7,364 nucleotides of DNA, from positions 1-7,364 of the forward strand of contig JAQTVU010000108.1 in the NCBI GenBank assembly GCA_028706695.1, in the 5' to 3' direction. A program made the position numbers and the translations under genes. The notes beneath the pieces were generated by a model. The model was not told where the DNA came from. It did not search any database and saw nothing but the letters and a program-made list of their open reading frames with translations. Source of the DNA: Mycobacterium sp. GTDB taxonomy: Bacteria > Actinomycetota > Actinomycetes > Mycobacteriales > Mycobacteriaceae. This document shows positions 1 through 5,572 of this stretch, piece by piece (positions within the stretch are counted from its first letter, which is position 1; each line of letters starts with the position of its first letter).

Positions 1-1
1 G

Positions 2-145
2 GCGGCCGGCGTGCCGCACACCATCGAGTGGTACGCGGCGCGCCACGGGTTCGCGGTGCGCGACCACCCCTCATATGACGCCGCCGCCGAGGAACGGCAC
101 TGGCAGGCGATGACGAAGGCCCTCAGCGCGACGCTCAGCGGCTAA
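2..145 (+). CDS. Dienelactone hydrolase-family protein, C-terminal part
   Basis: This is the last 47 codons of an open frame that enters from the left edge and ends at TAA 143-145. The visible tail contains ARHGFAV, then HPSYD and AAAEERHW. This is the usual C-terminal signature of dienelactone hydrolase-family alpha/beta hydrolases: the His of HGF (visible residue 15) is the catalytic-triad histidine, followed by the Y-D-x-A-A-A-E-x-x-W helix. The nucleophile (Cys or Ser) lies outside the window, so the substrate cannot be inferred. The neighbouring minus-strand SDR matches the Rv2765/Rv2766c pairing I recall from M. tuberculosis. The gene ends tail to tail with the small ORF on the other strand, and the two stop codons share bases 143-144. 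Confidence 0.8.
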   Translation, partial: AAGVPHTIEWYAARHGFAVRDHPSYDAAAEERHWQAMTKALSATLSG

Positions 146-258
146 CGGGCCGGCAGGTCCACCAGCTCGGCCAGCCGGTGCCGGTAGGCGGTGCCGGGCG
201 CCGGCTGGTGCTCGTCCAGCAGCGCCTGCACGCGCGCGTCCAGGTCGGCGGTGCTCAT
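142..258 (-). CDS. Small hypothetical protein (38 aa), coupled to the SDR gene
   Basis: A 38-residue frame starts at ATG 258-256, which overlaps the TGA of the upstream SDR gene as ATGA, and ends at TAG 144-142. The product begins MSTADLDARVQALL and ends LAELVDLPAR. It is hydrophilic and probably helical, with an amphipathic start rich in Asp, Arg and Leu, no membrane segment and no recognised domain. The evidence for a real gene is the 4-bp start/stop overlap, the same arrangement as in the operon to its right, together with codon choice that stays GC-rich at third positions. It could be a genuine small protein or the residue of a longer, deleted gene. Function unknown. Confidence 0.5.
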   Translation of the reverse strand: MSTADLDARVQALLDEHQPAPGTAYRHRLAELVDLPAR

Positions 259-1037
259 CGGGTGCCGCCGGGTCCAGCCCGGAAGCCCTGGGCGTTGCCG
301 AGTACCTGCCCGCCGTCGACGACGATGACGTCACCGGTGATCCAACTCGCCGCATCGGAGACCAGGAAAGCGACCGCCTGGGCCACATCCATCGGCTCAC
401 CGATCCGCCCGAGGGCCGTGGAGGACGCCAGCGGATCCTCGTTGTCCTTCCACAGCGCCTCGGCCAGCCTGGTGCGCACCACCCCGGGACAGATTGCGTT
501 GACCCGGATCCTCGGTGACAGCTCCAGTGCCAGTTGCTTGGTGACGTGGATGAGCGCGGCCTTGGTGGCGTTGTACATGCCCATGGCCGGCGACTGGTGA
601 AGGCCCCCGATGGAGGCGGTGTTGACGATGGAACCGCCGTGCTCACCCATCCACGACTTGACCGTCAGTGAGGTCCACAGCAGCGGGGCCCACAGATTGA
701 CGTCGAAGATCTTGGCGAACCGGGCGTGGTCCTGGTCGATCAGCGGGCCGAAGGCGGGGTTGGTGCCGGCGTTGTTGACCAGAATGTCGATGCGCCCGAA
801 GCGTTCCAGGGTGCGGTCGAGGCAACGCCGCGCGGCGTCCTCGTCGACCGCGTGGGCGCCCACGCCCATCGCCTTGTCGCCGACCTGCGCCGCCGCCTTC
901 TCAGCCGCCTCCTGCTTGCGGGCGGTGAGCACCACGTTGGCACCAGCGGCCGCCAGCTGCTGGGCGATCGCCAGACCGATTCCACGGGAGGCACCGGTGA
1001 TGATCGCGGTGCGGCCGGTCAGATCCAGTGAGGTCAC
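255..1037 (-). CDS. Short-chain dehydrogenase/reductase (SDR), FabG-like
   Basis: This is a 260-residue classical SDR, probably a cytosolic NAD(P)(H)-dependent oxidoreductase acting on a 3-hydroxy/3-oxo acyl or similar substrate. The cofactor motif TGASRGIG lies at residues 14-21 and NNAG at 88-91. The active-site residues are Asn114, Ser142, Tyr155 and Lys159 (YNATK), with PG at 184-185 and the C-terminal VDGG typical of FabG relatives. The length is normal for the family. The start is GTG 1037-1035, directly before the Rossmann strand (MTSLDLTGRTAIITG). No strong Shine-Dalgarno sequence is visible. The gene matches Rv2766c as I remember it (annotated there as a 3-oxoacyl-ACP reductase). The substrate cannot be read from sequence, so a fabG symbol is withheld. 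A 38-aa ORF follows with an ATGA overlap. Confidence 0.92.
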   Translation of the reverse strand: MTSLDLTGRTAIITGASRGIGLAIAQQLAAAGANVVLTARKQEAAEKAAAQVGDKAMGVGAHAVDEDAARRCLDRTLERFGRIDILVNNAGTNPAFGPLIDQDHARFAKIFDVNLWAPLLWTSLTVKSWMGEHGGSIVNTASIGGLHQSPAMGMYNATKAALIHVTKQLALELSPRIRVNAICPGVVRTRLAEALWKDNEDPLASSTALGRIGEPMDVAQAVAFLVSDAASWITGDVIVVDGGQVLGNAQGFRAGPGGTR

Positions 1038-1367
1038 GGGGTTTCACCATCGCTTTCTTGTCGTTGTTGGGGCGGGGCTGCCTCCCGCAGGATGATCATT
1101 CCCACTGTCAAGACGGCATCGCTTTTGGCCGTGCTGCCCGGACCGGGACGCCGTCGAGCATGCCGGCTCGGCGAGCTCGGCCGATCTGGGGAGGACCCCG
1201 TACGGCGACGATCCGCCGACCGGATCCGCCCGGGTCATCGTGTGATCGGCGGCCCCTGGAACGGCCGCGGGTGCCCGAGATGTAGCACAGCGCCGCGATG
1301 TCCGCCCTGTGGGCTGGGCCGCCTCACCACGGCGCGGCGCGCAGTTCAATCCGGGTGTGACGGCCGT
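1038..1367. other. Intergenic gap of about 330 bp, no gene recognised
   Basis: The stretch lies between the SDR start and the stop of the flavodoxin-like gene, both on the minus strand. The frames that cross it are rich in Arg, Pro and Gly, lack any domain signature and look like GC-driven chance frames. A minus-strand TTGACA hexamer at 1111-1106 points toward the SDR gene, but nothing resembling a -10 box stands at the right distance. In M. tuberculosis, as I recall, membrane-protein, PE and PPE genes occupy this interval; none is seen here. Confidence 0.6.
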
Positions 1368-1823
1368 TCATGCCATCAGCTGCGCGGCGACCGTGGCGCC
1401 GAGTTCCCAGCAGGCCTCCAGGTCTGTCTTGCTCGGCTTGCCCGAAACCACCACGGTTGCTGCGGCTTTCGTCCATCCCAGCCCGGTTGTGATGGCCTCG
1501 ACGCCCCGCTCGGCACCCTCGGTGCCCTGGTTGCCGTGCAGGTACATTCCGAATGGGCGCCCCCGCGTCGCATCCAGGCACGGGTAATAGCAAACGTCGA
1601 AGGCGTGCTTGAGGGCGCCGCTCATGTAGCCCAGGTTGGCCGGGGTGCCGAGCAGGTAGCCGTCCGCCGCGAGCATGTCGCTCGGTGCGACGGTGAGCGC
1701 GGGGCGACGTATCACCTCGACCCCCTCGATGTCGGGGTCGGTGGCACCGGAGACGACCGCCTCGAACATCTCCTGGCAGTGCGGGGACGGCGTGTGGTGA
1801 ACGATCAGCAGGATCTTGCTCAT
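1368..1823 (-). CDS. Flavodoxin / NADPH-dependent FMN reductase-like protein
   Basis: A 151-residue protein resembling Rv2771c in size and position. The start MSKILLIVHHTPSPHCQEMF is the first beta strand and phosphate-binding loop of the flavodoxin-like fold (loop residues about 9-16). The segment LLGTPANLGYMSGALKHAFD (58-77) is the second flavin-contacting loop, seen in the NADPH-dependent FMN reductase and flavodoxin families. FGMYLHGNQG (91-100) would be the third. A cytosolic FMN-binding redox protein is the natural reading. The electron partner is unknown. The start ATG 1823-1821 overlaps the stop of the upstream membrane-protein gene as ATGA, which fixes the start and implies translational coupling in the dapB operon. 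A longer in-frame extension upstream is only a shadow of that gene. Confidence 0.85.
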   Translation of the reverse strand: MSKILLIVHHTPSPHCQEMFEAVVSGATDPDIEGVEVIRRPALTVAPSDMLAADGYLLGTPANLGYMSGALKHAFDVCYYPCLDATRGRPFGMYLHGNQGTEGAERGVEAITTGLGWTKAAATVVVSGKPSKTDLEACWELGATVAAQLMA

Positions 1824-2284
1824 CGGCGGCCCCACACGCCCGCCGCCATCTCGACGGCTGTCTTCATGGCCTCCCGCGCCCGCCGGCGATCCCCTGCGTA
1901 GTCGTAGGCGCGGGCCAGCCGGTACCACCGGCGCCAGTCGTGGGGGTCGGCTTCGACCTCGGTGCGCACGGCGGCGAACAGCGCGTCGGCCGCGTCGCGC
2001 TCGATGCGGCCCGATGCCCGCCGCGGCAGCCCGCTGGTGTCGAGTTCCATGCCGTCGTCGGCGATCCGGCGGGCCAGCTGCTGGTGCGCGAACCCGGCTC
2101 GCAGCGTGGCGATCATCGCCCACAGCCCGATGACGGGCATGATCAGCAGCGCCGCCCCCAGGCTCGCCGCGGCCGGCTGGCCCGAGCCGATCAGCGTAAA
2201 GGCCAAATGGCCCAGCAGCAGCAGATACACCAGCAGCGCCACGCACATGAACGCGATGAGCACCTGGGTGCGAACCGCGTTCAT
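1820..2284 (-). CDS. Two-helix membrane protein with a C-terminal TPR-like segment
   Basis: A 154-residue protein in the position of Rv2772c (conserved transmembrane protein). Two hydrophobic segments, about residues 8-31 and 39-60, are separated by a short Gly/Ser/Gln turn and form a helical hairpin. A soluble tail of about 90 residues follows, likely cytoplasmic by the many Arg residues after helix 2. The tail segment about 113-146 (DPHDWRRWYRLARAYDYAG, then RAREAMKTAVEM) has the W/Y, A-x-x-Y and D/G pattern of a tetratricopeptide-like helix pair, which suggests a protein-binding role. No catalytic motif is seen. Its start ATG 2284-2282 overlaps the dapB stop, and its stop overlaps the flavodoxin-like start. 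Specific function unknown. Confidence 0.82.
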   Translation of the reverse strand: MNAVRTQVLIAFMCVALLVYLLLLGHLAFTLIGSGQPAAASLGAALLIMPVIGLWAMIATLRAGFAHQQLARRIADDGMELDTSGLPRRASGRIERDAADALFAAVRTEVEADPHDWRRWYRLARAYDYAGDRRRAREAMKTAVEMAAGVWGRR

Positions 2285-3018
2285 TGCAGGTCGAGCAAGG
2301 ACTCGAGGCCCACGGTCAGCCCTGAGCGTTCCTTGGCGCGCCGCACCGCGAGCAGCACCCCGGGCACAAACGACGTACGGTCGAGGCTGTCGTGGCGAAT
2401 GGTCAGCGTCTCCCCCTCGGTTCCGAACAGCACCTCCTGGTGGGCGACCAGTCCAACCAGCCGTATCGAGTGCACGGGGATACCGTCGACGTCGGCGCCG
2501 CGGGCACCGGGCAGGCCGGTGCTGGTGGCATCGGGATTGGGCGGCAGGCCTTTTCGCGCTTCGGCGATCAGCTTGGCGGTGCGCGTCGCGGTGCCCGACG
2601 GGGCGTCGGCCTTGTGCGGATGGTGCAGTTCGACGACCTCGACGGAATCGAAGAAACGCGCGGCCCGTGTGGCGAAGTGCATCGACAGCACCGCCCCAAT
2701 CGCGAAGTTCGGCGCGATCAGCACCGAGGTGTCCGGGGCGTCGGCCAGCCAGGACCGCACCTGCTCCAGGCGCTCGGCGGTGAACCCGGTGGTGCCGACG
2801 ACGGCGTGAATCCCGTTGCCGATGAGGAACTTCAGGTTGCCCATCACCGCGTCGGGGTGGGTGAAGTCGATGACCACCTCGCTGCCGCCGTCGGTCAGCA
2901 GACTCAGCGGGTCACCGGCGTCCACCTCTGCCGACAGAGCCAGATCGTCGGCAGCCTGCACGGCCCGCACCATCGTCGACCCGACCTTGCCTCTGGCTCC
3001 CAGCACGCCTACCCGCAT
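2281..3018 (-). CDS. dapB: 4-hydroxy-tetrahydrodipicolinate reductase
   Basis: DapB reduces 4-hydroxy-tetrahydrodipicolinate with NAD(P)H in the diaminopimelate/lysine pathway, which supplies peptidoglycan cross-links; it is a cytosolic tetramer in characterised bacteria. The 245-residue frame matches the mycobacterial length. The N-terminal Rossmann motif GARGKVG (7-13) is followed by DFTHP (51-55) and VVGTTGF (73-79). The signature ELHHPHKADAPSGTA (130-144) contains His132, His133 and Lys136 for catalysis and substrate binding, and SGT at 141-143. The start ATG 3018-3016 is chosen because MRVGVLGARG begins the first beta strand; the upstream in-frame extension is Arg/Pro-rich and not conserved-looking. 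It is the first gene of a three-gene operon with ATGA overlaps. Its start codon overlaps a palindrome (3018-3032). Confidence 0.97.
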   Translation of the reverse strand: MRVGVLGARGKVGSTMVRAVQAADDLALSAEVDAGDPLSLLTDGGSEVVIDFTHPDAVMGNLKFLIGNGIHAVVGTTGFTAERLEQVRSWLADAPDTSVLIAPNFAIGAVLSMHFATRAARFFDSVEVVELHHPHKADAPSGTATRTAKLIAEARKGLPPNPDATSTGLPGARGADVDGIPVHSIRLVGLVAHQEVLFGTEGETLTIRHDSLDRTSFVPGVLLAVRRAKERSGLTVGLESLLDLQ

Positions 3019-3032
3019 AGGCTTCAAGCCTA
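3018..3032. promoter_or_regulatory. 15-bp palindrome touching the dapB start codon
   Basis: TAGGCTTCAAGCCTA is a perfect inverted repeat with seven-base arms and a one-base centre. It begins in the last base of the plus-strand CAT (the A of ATG in the gene sense) and covers the place where a dapB ribosome-binding site would be. It could be an operator. The one-base centre is too short for a full RNA loop, so an RNA hairpin would have to open its inner pairs. The symmetry is seen; the role is inference. Confidence 0.45.
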
Positions 3033-3034
3033 GA

Positions 3035-3051
3035 CCCGGCGGTTGGCCGGG
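3035..3051. promoter_or_regulatory. GC-rich hairpin in the dapB leader
   Basis: CCCGGC, a five-base loop GGTTG, then GCCGGG form a perfect six-pair GC stem, three bases upstream of the palindrome at the dapB start. It has no T run on either side, so it is not a standard intrinsic terminator. It may be a leader structure or chance in high-GC DNA. Confidence 0.3.
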
Positions 3052-3231
3052 CTTCCTGAACCCGCGGTGGGCGAATCCTGTCCAAGCGACAAACGGGCGT
3101 CGGCGCGCCAATGACTTCCGATCCAATCGTGTCGGTCGTCTCGCCGGCCCATCGCCGGAACACCTATCGTGGAGTTTGCTTCGCTGTCGTGTTCTCGATC
3201 AGTGCGGTGCGCCGGCAGAGAAAGTAAGGAC

Positions 3232-3240
3232 GGAGAAGGA
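3232..3240 (+). promoter_or_regulatory. Ribosome-binding site of the DUF732-type gene
   Basis: GGAGAAGGA lies seven bases before GTG 3248 and is the strongest Shine-Dalgarno-like sequence nearby. It decides the start in favour of this GTG over in-frame upstream candidates. Confidence 0.7.
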
Positions 3241-3247
3241 AAGAATT

Positions 3248-3583
3248 GTGGGGCGACAGAAACGATGTGGCCGGTCCGCAGGGTGGGCGCTGACGAGCGG
3301 CCCGCTTCTGGTCGCCGGATTTTTCTGCGTCACCCCGGCGCAGGCTGACGCCAATTCTTTTCTCAACGACGCGCACAACTTGGGGATTCACGCCCAGGGC
3401 GGTGACCCAGAGCTGCTGGCGGCGGGTCAGACGCTCTGCCAACAGATATGGGCCGGCGCGCCAGCCGGACAGCTAAAGGCCGACGCGCTGGCGCGTTCCG
3501 ACGCCGAGCACGGCACCGACGGGCTCAGCCCGCAACAGGCCAGCGACCTCGTGGACGTCGCCGTGGCCGATCTGTGTCCATGA
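3248..3583 (+). CDS. Small secreted DUF732-type protein
   Basis: A 111-residue protein with an N-terminal Sec signal: basic n-region (GRQKRCGR), hydrophobic core around residues 13-28 and likely cleavage after AQA at 33. The mature part DANSFLNDAHNLGI begins as in mycobacterial DUF732 proteins, which are small helical exported proteins. The two mature cysteines, Cys64 (QTLCQQI) and Cys110 (DLCP), fit the conserved pair that would form a disulphide in this family. The signal peptide has no lipobox at the cleavage site, so free secretion is expected. The start GTG 3248-3250 is preceded by GGAGAAGGA at 3232-3240, seven bases upstream, a strong ribosome-binding site. It is divergent from dapB, with a 229-bp shared upstream region. 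The exact function of the family is not established. Confidence 0.85.
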   Translation: MGRQKRCGRSAGWALTSGPLLVAGFFCVTPAQADANSFLNDAHNLGIHAQGGDPELLAAGQTLCQQIWAGAPAGQLKADALARSDAEHGTDGLSPQQASDLVDVAVADLCP

Positions 3584-3783
3584 CGGGCCGGTAGGGGCAA
3601 CAGGTCATCTGGAAGCTGAGGTGTTGCGAAGCTACCCTCTTCGGAGGGGATGGCGTCGGTGACCGCTGGGCACCCGACACGATCGGCTCCCCGATGTGCC
3701 AACTCATCTGTCAGCAGGGCCTCATCAGCCCTGATTGCCCGTGAGCGACTGTACGTTTCGCGTTTACGAAACCCCGAACCAAC
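3584..3783. other. Intergenic stretch downstream of the DUF732-type gene
   Basis: No gene is recognised here. The only structure is the 18-bp interrupted palindrome at 3755-3772. It is continuous with the remnant at 3784-3947, so together they make a region of more than 350 bases without an intact gene. Confidence 0.5.
3755..3772. promoter_or_regulatory. Interrupted palindrome GTTTCG-n6-CGAAAC
   Basis: Six-base perfect arms, GTTTCG and CGAAAC, flank CGTTTA. The size and symmetry are those of a dimeric regulator site or a short RNA hairpin. It lies between no intact genes, downstream of the decayed regulator region, so its partner is unknown. Confidence 0.35.
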
Positions 3784-3947
3784 CTACCGCCGTGAAAAAT
3801 CCAGCCCCTCTTGTCCATCGCTGAAATTCAGCACGTTGTCGGTGATGTTAGCGACGTTGGGCCGTCAACCCAGTACCCCAGGTCGAACTCGCAATAATGG
3901 GCGGGCACGCCGGCGTTGCAGAGCACATTTGGCACGTGGAAACGTTG
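3784..3947 (-). pseudogene. Unrecognised coding remnant, split over two frames
   Basis: Directly after the TAG at 3950-3948, the same minus frame reads VPNVLCNAGVPAHYCEFD then LGYWVDG, and soon afterwards hits a TGA. A neighbouring frame reads PNVANITDNVLNFSDGQEG then LDFSRR and ends at TAG 3786-3784. Adding a single C/G in the GGGCC run near 3868 would join the two into one stretch of about 55 residues with protein-like composition, unlike the Arg/Pro/Gly-rich chance frames elsewhere. No family is recognised. It may be the 3' end of a decayed gene or coincidence. Confidence 0.3.
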
Positions 3948-4316
3948 CTATTCGGCCCTGACGATTTCCACGGAGACCGCCAAGGAGTCGGCAGCGCGAT
4001 AAGCGGCAGGCCAATCGGCAGTCGTGACTGCCCTGGCGAGGTCCTCCACCAGCGGGCTTCGCGTCCCTAGTTCGGCCAGCCATGCGGACACCGTGGCGGC
4101 GATCTGATCTCCTGGCACGCAGACTGTTCGCCCGGCATGCAGACGATCAGTCACCCGGTAGAGAGTCTGTTTCCGTCTGTGCGCCACTTCGTCGCGTCCG
4201 GTTGCAAGCAGGGCCGCCAGGTGCTTCAACCACTGACCGTGGGCCGCGGCCGCGGATTTGGGGACGCTGTGCCTCGCCGGCTGGATCGGTGCGCGTGCCG
4301 GCCGGATCAGGAACAC
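3948..4316 (-). pseudogene. Downstream frame of the broken GAF regulator (C-terminal part)
   Basis: This open frame begins where the regulator frame shifts and ends at TAG 3950-3948. Its first residues, VFLIRPARAPI, continue the PAS-like strand interrupted upstream (VCVEAKSVAGADGG). One extra G in the run at 4319-4324 would make a single 396-residue protein, a plausible size for actinobacterial GAF regulators. The rest is helical: a segment around GQWLKHLAALLATGRDEV, then RRKQTLYRVTDRLHAG, and an end with DWPAAYRAADSLAVSVEIV. I do not see a clear Fis or LuxR helix-turn-helix. The later part could come from a different gene joined by rearrangement. As a stand-alone gene it has only a GTG at 4316-4314 inside the shifted region and no good ribosome-binding site. 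Confidence 0.5.
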
Positions 4317-5137
4317 CGCCCCCCGTCGGCTCCGGCCACCGACTTGGCTTCGACGCAGACCGGCTCCCCGCTGGAGAGCTCGATGTCCACTGTGCGGACC
4401 TGCCCCGGCCGCAGGTCGGCCGCGATCTGTCGCAGCTTCGCGTGATCGTTCGGGTCTAGCAGATCGAACGCAAGTTGGTTGCTCAGCAACGTGTCCGCAC
4501 CCACTGCGGCGACCGCGACGTCAGGCTGGGGCGGGATGTCCTGGAAGGCGGCCACCAACTGCTGCTGGGAGACTCGAGAACCAACGACCAGCCGATGTTC
4601 GACGTCGTGGACGGCCCGATTGATGAAGGGCACAACCAGCGGGTTCACCTCGGGCGCCTCGACGGTCAGGTCAAGTATTCCTTCGAATCGCCGCGTGGCC
4701 GGGTGGATGATCGGATGCCCGTAGCAGCTCAGGCTCTTGAGCTGCTCAGCGTAGTGTTCGGCACCGTTCACCATGACGGCCTGTCGCACTTCGGCGGGCG
4801 TGCCCAACCCGCTGGTGCCTACGACGTCTTCGCTGAATCGGGAGCCGTCGAGGAAACCCAACCGGTCCATTCGCCGTCGAACCTGGGGGCCGTCGACGAC
4901 CCGCTGCACAAGCCGGCAGTCACGGTCGGTGAGGAGAATGCTCACCCCCGTTCCTGCGATTTCATCGACCATTTCGTCGAGAACCGGACGGGCGGACCGC
5001 AGCAGCGGGGAGTCGTGTTCGTAGTCGGCTGGTTCTGGATTCAAGGGCGCATCCGGTTTGACGCCGCTGAGCATCGACCGTCGCCACGACAGCGCGATCT
5101 CAGGGCGTATAGCCTCGGGTTTCGAAGGCGCGGTCAT
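4307..5137 (-). pseudogene. GAF-domain AcoR/MimR-like transcription regulator, frameshifted
   Basis: The frame gives 276 residues. The N-terminus RPEIALSWRRSMLSGVKPD (11-29) is the characteristic start of the AcoR-type regulators that control acetoin, glycerol and alkane-monooxygenase genes. A GAF sensor domain covers about 50-185, including FSEDVVGTSGLGTP (101-114), VNGAEHYAEQLKSLSCYGHP (123-142) and FEGILDLTVE (151-160). A PAS-like domain follows at about 195-272. The frame then ends abruptly at RCS and TGA 4309-4307, beside a run of six G in the sense strand, while the neighbouring frame carries on the same domain. Start ATG 5137-5135 has AAGGGGG (5153-5147) nine bases upstream. It is either a pseudogene, a phase-variable gene or a sequencing error. 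The ligand and target genes are unknown; no monooxygenase genes are in the window. Confidence 0.75.
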
Positions 5138-5146
5138 CGCAAATTG

Positions 5147-5153
5147 CCCCCTT
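5147..5153 (-). promoter_or_regulatory. Ribosome-binding site of the GAF regulator
   Basis: In the gene sense this reads AAGGGGG, nine bases before ATG 5137. It supports this start as the true one. Confidence 0.6.
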
Positions 5154-5169
5154 CCCTATTGCCCTATTG
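5154..5169. repeat. Tandem 8-bp repeat CCCTATTG x2
   Basis: CCCTATTG occurs twice head to tail, just upstream of the ribosome-binding site of the GAF regulator. It may be a simple duplication or paired half-sites of an operator. Confidence 0.5.
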
Positions 5170-5188
5170 CCGGGTCACACCCTTCAGT

Positions 5189-5569
5189 TTACGGCTGCTC
5201 GACTTTCGAATCCGCTTGCCGGCGATCCCGCGGGCGGCCTGCCACTAGCCGACTCTCTCTCCCGAAAATTAGGTGACCACCGCCGGTAAGCGTTGGCAGC
5301 GGCACCGAGAGATCACGGTAGAACTCACCGTTGGTGCACATGTTCCACATCGCTATCAGTATTGAATGCTCAACGGCCACCAGTACTTTCATCGGCCCTC
5401 GGCGGGCGGCGATGCGCCGGTATCTGGCCGAGAGATACGTTCGCTTCGAGCGGGCCGCGGCCATTGCGGCGGTTCCGAGGGCGGCCTTGAGGTATCGGTC
5501 ACCGGGACGTGTCTTGGCCGATTTGACCCGGCCGGCGTTGCTGACCCGTAGTTCCGTGCGCCCAGCGCG
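5189..5569 (-). pseudogene. IS110-family transposase, C-terminal remnant
   Basis: The minus frame is open from just after a TAA (5572-5570) to a TAA at its end. It reads NAGRVKSAKTRPGDRYLKAA, then LGTAAMAAARSKRTYLSARY, RRIAARRGPMK and VLVAVEHSILIAMWNM, then NGEFYRDL. This is the conserved second half (transposase_20-type region) of IS110/IS116-family transposases: the K-T-R-P-G-x-R-Y-L segment, the ARRG motif and the hydrophobic helix before the YRD motif. The catalytic N-terminal DEDD part is missing. After YRDL the sequence no longer fits the family (the usual YYTR-x-x-P end is gone), so both ends are truncated. An ATG exists at 5464 but is internal to the conserved region. It is an inactive fossil. 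Confidence 0.8.
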
Positions 5570-5572
5570 TTA

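Noticed and set aside
610..1095. Long plus-strand frame opposite the SDR gene
   Set aside because: It is the complement of a gene with full SDR motifs. The predicted product is Ser/Arg-rich without a domain, as expected of an antisense shadow in high-GC DNA.
1083..1111. Possible sigma-70-type promoter (TTGACA on the minus strand) for the SDR gene
   Set aside because: At 17-bp spacing the -10 position reads GCGGGA, so there is no acceptable -10 box.
1824..2246. In-frame upstream extension of the flavodoxin-like gene that would give 292 residues
   Set aside because: It overlaps the membrane-protein gene in another frame and is Arg/Gly/Ala-rich. The ATGA-coupled start at 1823 matches the family N-terminus.
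1940..3033. Several plus-strand frames opposite dapB and the membrane protein
   Set aside because: All are shadows of the minus-strand genes, with no motifs and biased composition.
3019..3126. 36-residue N-terminal extension of DapB from an upstream ATG
   Set aside because: The Rossmann strand starts immediately at the internal ATG, the protein then has the normal mycobacterial length of 245, and the extension looks like translated leader.
4475..5248. Long plus-strand frame of 257 residues opposite the GAF regulator
   Set aside because: The minus strand carries clear GAF family motifs. The plus frame has no domain and is its complement.
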